NCBI GenBank assembly: GCA_902489295.1
Contig: CABTZM010000063.1
Span: 1 to 9,653 of the forward strand
Origin: an uncultured Collinsella sp.
GTDB taxonomy: Bacteria; Actinomycetota; Coriobacteriia; Coriobacteriales; Coriobacteriaceae
DNA: 9,653 bases
Reading direction: 5' to 3'
Both the position numbers and the translations under genes were made by a program. Shown in pieces: positions 6,343 to 9,653 of this stretch. Position 1 is the stretch's first letter; each line of letters begins with the position of its first letter. The notes under the pieces are model-generated. The model worked only from the letters and a program-made list of their open reading frames with translations, had not been told where the DNA came from and did not search any database.

Positions 6343-7221
6343 TTATTTGCCCGCCGTGGCGGTGCCGGAGTGCGAAGGGGCGACGACCTTGAGCGGCTTT
6401 ACGAGAGAATCCTCGTGCGAAGCCGGCGTGGCTATCTCTTCGTTTTTGGCTTTGGTGGACTCGGAGCGAGTGATCTCCTCATCGAGTGCATCGATGTCGG
6501 CGTCCTCGACCACGGCATTGAGCGACTCAAAAACGCGGTTCTTGAGCAGCGCAGTGTGCACACCCTCGGTCAGGTCGTGAAGCTTCTTAAACGCACGCTC
6601 GAGCTTGGCGTCGCGCTCGTCATCGGAGGTATCCATGCCGAGCATGCTCACGAGCACCTGCTCAAACATCGAGGACTCGCGGTTGGCGGAAGACACGTAC
6701 TGACGCAGGTTGCGGGGCTCGATATGGAAGCGTGACAGCTCGGAGCAGTAGCGGATGATTGGAAAATCGCGAACATCGACGAGCTCACGATTCTGCGGAC
6801 TCTTGATGATGCGAATGAGGTCGTTCTCGGCGAGCGAGCGGATAAACGAAATCTCGACGCCCAGCATATCGGGAATGGTCTCGATGGGATGCAGCTTTTG
6901 CTTAGTCTCCTTGGGCTCCGTCTTGAGCGGAACATCGGACAGCAAGCCCACCTCGTAGGCGAGCGTTGACAGGTCCGTGGCGTTTTCCAAGCGCTGCTTA
7001 ATCACGTTGAGCGGCATGTAGCGGGTCTTCTGCAAGTGCAGAATGACCTCCAGGCGATCAACGTCCTCCTTAGAGTACTGACGGTATCCCTTAGGCGTAC
7101 GATGAGGGGTAATGAGCCCCTCATCCTCTAGAAATCTAATTTTTGAGTTCGAAAGATCGGGGTATGCGCCTCGAAGTAGGTTGACGACTTGGCCGATACT
7201 CAGATAGTTGCGTTCGGCCAT
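6343..7221 (-). CDS. MerR family transcriptional regulator, FtsR/Rv1828-like
   Basis: The 292-residue DNA-binding regulator has an N-terminal MerR winged helix: LSIGQVVNLL (7-16), then SKIRFLEDEGLITPHRTPKGYRQY (26-49) and DVDRLEVILHLQ (53-64). A second helical domain (about 110-180) with IRSLAENDLIRI and DVRDFPIIRYCSEL is typical of the long actinobacterial MerR proteins found beside garA/odhI. The C-terminal 60 residues (from about 235) are acidic and low-complexity. Those relatives (Rv1828 in Mycobacterium, FtsR in Corynebacterium, the latter an activator of ftsZ) have the same FHA-gene neighbour, which supports the assignment. There is no ligand-binding cysteine cluster, so a metal-sensing role is unlikely. 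The start codon lies 3 bases after the FHA stop codon, so the two are probably translationally coupled. The target genes here are not known. Confidence 0.85.
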   Translation of the reverse strand: MAERNYLSIGQVVNLLRGAYPDLSNSKIRFLEDEGLITPHRTPKGYRQYSKEDVDRLEVILHLQKTRYMPLNVIKQRLENATDLSTLAYEVGLLSDVPLKTEPKETKQKLHPIETIPDMLGVEISFIRSLAENDLIRIIKSPQNRELVDVRDFPIIRYCSELSRFHIEPRNLRQYVSSANRESSMFEQVLVSMLGMDTSDDERDAKLERAFKKLHDLTEGVHTALLKNRVFESLNAVVEDADIDALDEEITRSESTKAKNEEIATPASHEDSLVKPLKVVAPSHSGTATAGK

Positions 7222-7224
7222 GCC

Positions 7225-7659
7225 CTACTCACCGGTTTCGATGCGCTCCGGCGTGCTCTCGTGGTAGATGAGCGTAAACGTACCGATCTGGACGGAAGAA
7301 CCGTCGTGCAGCGGGGCCGCGTTGACGATGGCACCGTCGACCCAGGTGCCATTGAGCGAACCCAGATCCTCGATGCGAGCGACGAGGCCCTCGCGAATAA
7401 TGCGCGCGTGGCTGCGCGAAACGGTCATGTCATTGAGGAAGATGCCGTTCGCAGGATCGCGGCCGATGGTGGTCACGTCGTCCTCGAGCTCAAAGGCGGC
7501 ACCAGTCTGCGGACCCTTGACGATGGACAGAACGGGGGCGGTGATGCGCACGTTGGCCATGAGGTCGGGAACAGTGACGTCGCTTGAAGGCACGCGGAAT
7601 ACGCAGGTAGCGTCAGCAGTCTTATCATTCTGAGGCATATTGTTAACCATGTTGTCCAT
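7225..7659 (-). CDS. FHA domain protein, GarA/OdhI type
   Basis: The 144-residue cytosolic phosphothreonine-binding protein resembles mycobacterial GarA and corynebacterial OdhI. Those control 2-oxoglutarate-using enzymes and are switched off when an N-terminal Thr is phosphorylated and binds the protein's own FHA domain. The FHA core is complete: IGRDP (65-69), SRSHAR (81-86) and DLGSLNGTWVDG (98-109), so the pThr-binding Arg, Ser, His and Asn are present. The N-terminal segment DATCVFR (16-22) corresponds to the ETTSVFR switch motif of GarA with three changes. I start it at the ATG behind AGGGG; a TTG 11 codons upstream (7692) lacks a ribosome site. It is 66 bases after pgsA and coupled to the MerR gene. 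Whether it regulates 2-oxoglutarate metabolism in this organism is unproven. Confidence 0.85.
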   Translation of the reverse strand: MDNMVNNMPQNDKTADATCVFRVPSSDVTVPDLMANVRITAPVLSIVKGPQTGAAFELEDDVTTIGRDPANGIFLNDMTVSRSHARIIREGLVARIEDLGSLNGTWVDGAIVNAAPLHDGSSVQIGTFTLIYHESTPERIETGE

Positions 7660-7725
7660 GACAACCCCTAACTTATCGCGGACGTGCCGCAAATAATGAA
7701 CCGTACGTAATCATACCCCAACGAA
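7660..7725 (-). promoter_or_regulatory. Intergenic spacer pgsA-FHA gene
   Basis: This 66-base spacer shows no hairpin with a U-tract, so pgsA transcripts probably continue into the FHA gene. TATGAT at about 7707-7712 (minus strand) could serve as a -10 box for an internal promoter, but I find no matching -35. AGGGG five bases before the ATG is the FHA ribosome site. Confidence 0.25.
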
Positions 7726-8430
7726 TCAGTCTTCGATTTCAGGGTTCAGAAAGTCGATGTCCTCGTCTTCGGGATGCGCGAGAGCCTGTTTAATGGCCAC
7801 TCCGCCCTTAATGGAATAGATGACAGCCGTGAGCATGGAGAAGATCACGCCGCCGTACACAAAGAAGATGCCGAGGGGCACCGAGCTTCCGTTGAGGCCC
7901 GGGAAGGCCGTAAGGGTTGAAGGTAAAAGATGCAGGCCGTCAATAACGGGGAACCCGAGCAGCATGAGCGAGAAGCCGGTCATGAGCAGTGCAGTGGCAA
8001 TCTTTCCGGGAAAGACGACATCGATGGGGCGACGGTGATAATGACGAACGATAAGCGTGCCGATGCCCAGATAGATGTCGCGGCCAATAATGAGCACGCA
8101 GACCCAGATGGGCAGCTCTCCGCGGACCACCAGCCCAAGTACGCCGGTGAACAGCAGCGCACGGTCGCAGATGGGATCCATGACCTTGCCGAGCCACGAG
8201 ACCGTCTTGGTCATGCGGGCGATCTGACCGTCCATCCAGTCGGTAGAGGCGGCAACGGCGTAGATAACGATGGCGATGACGCGGTTGTTATCCGTCACAA
8301 ACAGGTACAGAAATACCAGGGTGAGGATCAGGCGCGTAAAGGTGATGAAATTGGAGATCGTAAAGATCTTATTCGACGGGTAATCGGAAGTGCCGATAAG
8401 CTCCTTTTTGATCTTCTTTTTGATGCCCAC
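7726..8430 (-). CDS. pgsA: CDP-alcohol phosphatidyltransferase, probable phosphatidylglycerophosphate synthase
   Basis: This integral membrane enzyme joins CDP-diacylglycerol to an alcohol, most likely glycerol-3-phosphate, the first committed step to phosphatidylglycerol. The 234-residue protein carries the complete CDP-alcohol phosphotransferase signature DxxDGxxARx8GxxxDxxxD, seen as DWMDGQIAR (64-72), Gly81, Asp85 and Asp89. Several hydrophobic segments follow (about 34-46, 51-62, 92-103, 107-125, 144-162, 186-206). The end is acidic (HPEDEDIDF). I start it at GTG (8430) behind GGGGGAG, because the longer ATG frame (from 8520) would place the promoter inside the gene. It opens the five-gene operon. 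Phosphatidylinositol-phosphate synthase is a possible alternative, but the neighbourhood resembles the mycobacterial pgsA2-garA-Rv1828 region. Confidence 0.88.
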   Translation of the reverse strand: MGIKKKIKKELIGTSDYPSNKIFTISNFITFTRLILTLVFLYLFVTDNNRVIAIVIYAVAASTDWMDGQIARMTKTVSWLGKVMDPICDRALLFTGVLGLVVRGELPIWVCVLIIGRDIYLGIGTLIVRHYHRRPIDVVFPGKIATALLMTGFSLMLLGFPVIDGLHLLPSTLTAFPGLNGSSVPLGIFFVYGGVIFSMLTAVIYSIKGGVAIKQALAHPEDEDIDFLNPEIED

Positions 8431-8466
8431 AGGACTCCCCCGCTGGTTAACGACAAAACTTTCGAT

Positions 8467-8495
8467 ACTATACCCGTTCCGGCGATGTCTATCCA
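8467..8495 (-). promoter_or_regulatory. Promoter of the pgsA operon
   Basis: On the minus strand TGGATA (8495-8490) and TATAGT (8472-8467) are separated by exactly 17 bases. Transcription would start near 8460, about 30 bases before the GTG start at 8430. The -35 matches the consensus at four of six positions and the -10 at five of six. It supports the shorter PgsA reading. Confidence 0.6.
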
Positions 8496-8557
8496 GCGTA
8501 AGCATAGAGAGTCCAGACATGAGGAAGGCGCTTTTGGGCGGCGGTGGATTTCACATT

Positions 8558-8620
8558 CGTGTACATCAGCCTCCAAACATGCCGATAAAAGTCGGTTTTG
8601 GAGGGTGATGTACACGTTTT
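8558..8620 (+). repeat. Long stem-loop with U4 exit between pgsA and the ABC genes
   Basis: CGTGTACATCA (8558-8568) and TGATGTACACG (8606-8616) pair perfectly. After one G.G mismatch CCTCCAAA (8570-8577) pairs with TTTGGAGG (8597-8604). A small inner stem CCGA/TCGG (8582-8585 with 8592-8595) sits in the loop. On the plus strand it is followed by TTTT (8617-8620); on the minus strand there is no T tract. It has terminator form on the plus strand, yet no plus-strand gene lies before it. It may be an attenuator or leader structure for the ABC genes, an operator, or a relic of a rearrangement. Confidence 0.6.
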
Positions 8621-8826
8621 GATTCGGTGATTACATCGATCGGGAAAGTTGTTGCCTTAAGCAAATTAATCATGATGTGCGGGTCGAGAAGGGTTGGCGC
8701 CAAAAGAACCCAACGGCCGTTATGGCTTCGTTAGAAACGCGCCCCACCATGGATGGTGAACCCGAAAGGTAAGGCGCACGGGCACGGTGACTCGGCCCGC
8801 GCTCCCGGAAGAGAAAGGATAAACCC
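8621..8826 (+). promoter_or_regulatory. Upstream region of the ABC transporter genes
   Basis: This stretch of about 200 bases has no credible gene. Base composition shifts from AT-balanced (to about 8680) to GC-rich after about 8735. CACCAT (8745-8750) and ATGGTG (8753-8758) form a 6-bp inverted repeat with a 2-base centre, a possible operator. GGGTT (8691-8695) and AACCC (8707-8711) form a weak hairpin. I see no convincing -35/-10 pair; TTGTTG (8649-8654) with CATGAT (8671-8676), 16 bases apart, is the best and is weak. AAAGGA (8814-8819) is the ribosome site of the ATPase. Confidence 0.35.
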
Positions 8827-9555
8827 ATGGGTTACATGCTCGAGACGCGTGGGCTCACCAAGCGCTTCGACCGCGGCGACCAGGCGCAGGACGCCGTGGC
8901 CGATGTGAGCCTTCATATCCGCGAGGGCGAGGTGTACGGGCTGCTCGGTCCCAACGGCGCCGGCAAGTCGACAACGCTCAAGATGATCTGCGGGATGCTG
9001 CGGCCGACGGCCGGGGAGATCCTCTTTGCCGGGCACGCCTGGCGCCGCGAGGACCTCTACGCAATCGGCAGCCTCATCGAGGAGGCGCCGCTCTACCCCA
9101 ACCTCACCGCGCGCGAGAACCTGCGCGTGCGCACCACGCTGCTGGGCCTTCCCGAGAGCCGCATAGATGAGGTGCTCGCCGCCGTGGACCTCGCGGACAC
9201 CGGGAAGAAGCGCGCCGGGCGCTTCTCGATGGGCATGCGGCAGCGCCTGGGGCTCGCGCTGGCGCTGATCGCCCGGCCACGCCTGCTCGTGCTCGACGAG
9301 CCCACCAACGGCCTCGACCCCATCGGCATCGAGGAGCTGCGCGACCAGATCCGCGGCTTCGCGGCGGCGGGCACGACGGTGATCGTCTCGAGCCACATCC
9401 TCTCCGAGGTGCAGCAGATGGCGGACACCATCGGCATCATCTGCGGGGGGCGCCTCGCCTACGAGGATGCGCTTCGGCCCGGGCAGGACCTCGAGGAACT
9501 CTTCATGAGCTTCTGCCGGGAAGGGCGACGAGCACGCGGGGAGGTGGCGGCATGA
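8827..9555 (+). CDS. ABC transporter ATPase, lantibiotic protection/bacitracin-resistance type
   Basis: The 242-residue cytosolic ATPase powers a membrane permease; relatives (LanF such as MutF/EpiF/NukF, and BcrA) expel peptide antibiotics from the membrane. Motifs are Walker A GPNGAGKST (41-49), signature FSMGMRQRLG (133-142) in place of LSGGQ, Walker B LLVLDEPTNGLDP (153-165) and switch His190 in SSHIL. In the Q-loop position the usual Gln is replaced: IGSLIEEAPLYPNLTA (80-95) puts Glu85 there. This 'E-loop' is the known hallmark of lantibiotic immunity ATPases. The start ATG has AAAGGA seven bases upstream. It overlaps the permease start by ATGA. Third codon positions are nearly all G or C, unlike the genes to the left. 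The substrate is unproven; no lantibiotic biosynthesis gene is in view. Confidence 0.85.
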   Translation: MGYMLETRGLTKRFDRGDQAQDAVADVSLHIREGEVYGLLGPNGAGKSTTLKMICGMLRPTAGEILFAGHAWRREDLYAIGSLIEEAPLYPNLTARENLRVRTTLLGLPESRIDEVLAAVDLADTGKKRAGRFSMGMRQRLGLALALIARPRLLVLDEPTNGLDPIGIEELRDQIRGFAAAGTTVIVSSHILSEVQQMADTIGIICGGRLAYEDALRPGQDLEELFMSFCREGRRARGEVAA

Positions 9556-9653
9556 CGGGCGAGAAAGGCGGCCTGCTCGCGGGCCTGCGCGCCGAGGCCC
9601 TGAAGTCGCGCCACGCGGCACCGGTTCGCCTGGCCGTGCTCATGGCGCTGCCG
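9552..9653 (+). CDS. ABC transporter permease, N-terminal fragment (cut by window end)
   Basis: The ATG overlaps the ATPase stop codon as ATGA, a sign of translational coupling. The 34 visible codons encode MTGEKGGLLAG, then LRAEALKSRHAAPVRLAVLM and ALP. A short cytosolic 'L.AE..K.R' stretch leading into a hydrophobic segment is how permeases of the lantibiotic-protection (LanE/MutE) and other ABC-2 type families begin. The reading frame is open to the edge, so the truncation is caused by the window, not by a mutation. No further domain can be assessed. Confidence 0.7.
   Translation, partial: MTGEKGGLLAGLRAEALKSRHAAPVRLAVLMALP

Noticed and set aside
7660..7692. 11-residue extension of the FHA protein from a TTG codon
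   Set aside because: The ATG at 7659 has AGGGG at good spacing, and GarA-like proteins start close to the switch motif.
8431..8520. 30-residue N-terminal extension of PgsA
   Set aside because: The extension is not family-like, contains the probable promoter (8467-8495), and lacks a ribosome site, while GTG at 8430 has GGGGGAG just upstream.
8672..8734. Small open frame of 20 codons (ATG ATG TGC ...) before the ABC genes, considered as a leader peptide or precursor
   Set aside because: It has no ribosome site and no lantibiotic-precursor features such as a leader with a Gly-Gly site or a Ser/Thr/Cys-rich core.
8749..8772. Seven-codon open frame starting in the CACCAT-GG-ATGGTG dyad
   Set aside because: It is too short to judge, lacks a ribosome site, and probably arises by chance.
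8731..9621. Minus-strand open frame of 296 codons opposite the ABC ATPase
   Set aside because: High-GC coding DNA commonly leaves open antisense frames. The plus strand has every ABC motif in order, and the minus frame has a low-complexity Arg/Ala/Pro composition.
1..9653. CRISPR array, tRNA, rRNA or insertion sequence
   Set aside because: I found no regularly spaced direct repeats, no tRNA-like cloverleaf with a CCA or T-loop pattern, no rRNA-like stretch and no transposase motif on either strand.

Overview
The window looks like chromosomal DNA from a mid-to-high-GC Gram-positive of the class Coriobacteriia (Collinsella-like). This is inferred from gene content, not from a marker gene. The cluster pgsA / GarA-type FHA gene / FtsR-type MerR gene is a classic actinobacterial neighbourhood. 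The DUF1836 and DegV genes next to it are more typical of gut Firmicutes and Coriobacteria.

Layout: (1) Bases 1-384 hold no credible gene. They contain a low-complexity, probably poor-quality contig end, a strong hairpin (146-194) and a roughly 100-base inverted repeat (271-371). (2) A GT28/MGDG-synthase-type glycosyltransferase (385-1686, minus) is divergent from a thioredoxin reductase, trxB (1805-2743, plus). trxB ends at a terminator, and a DUF1836 gene (2898-3509, plus) follows. (3) The DUF1836 gene converges on a DegV-family fatty-acid-binding protein gene (3583-4449, minus) across a shared bidirectional terminator. The degV upstream region carries a consensus -10 box and two perfect inverted repeats. 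(4) A five-gene minus-strand operon runs from about 8460 to 4549: pgsA, FHA protein, MerR regulator, apt, and a secreted NlpC/P60 peptidoglycan hydrolase. A promoter can be seen in front of pgsA and a textbook U-tract terminator after the NlpC/P60 gene. (5) At the right edge, on the plus strand and in visibly GC-richer DNA, lie an ABC ATPase of the lantibiotic self-protection/bacitracin type (8827-9555) and the first 34 codons of its permease (9552 to the window end).

Taken together, regions 2-4 are cell-envelope and housekeeping genes. They cover membrane lipid synthesis (pgsA, glycolipid glycosyltransferase), fatty-acid handling (DegV), wall hydrolysis (NlpC/P60), redox (trxB), purine salvage (apt) and a Ser/Thr-kinase-linked regulator pair (FHA, MerR). 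The ABC pair looks like an accessory antimicrobial-peptide defence module next to this core block. I see no rRNA, tRNA, CRISPR array or transposase gene. The points most worth a second look are the modified GarA phospho-switch motif, the E-loop ABC ATPase in GC-shifted DNA, and several long unexplained inverted repeats.
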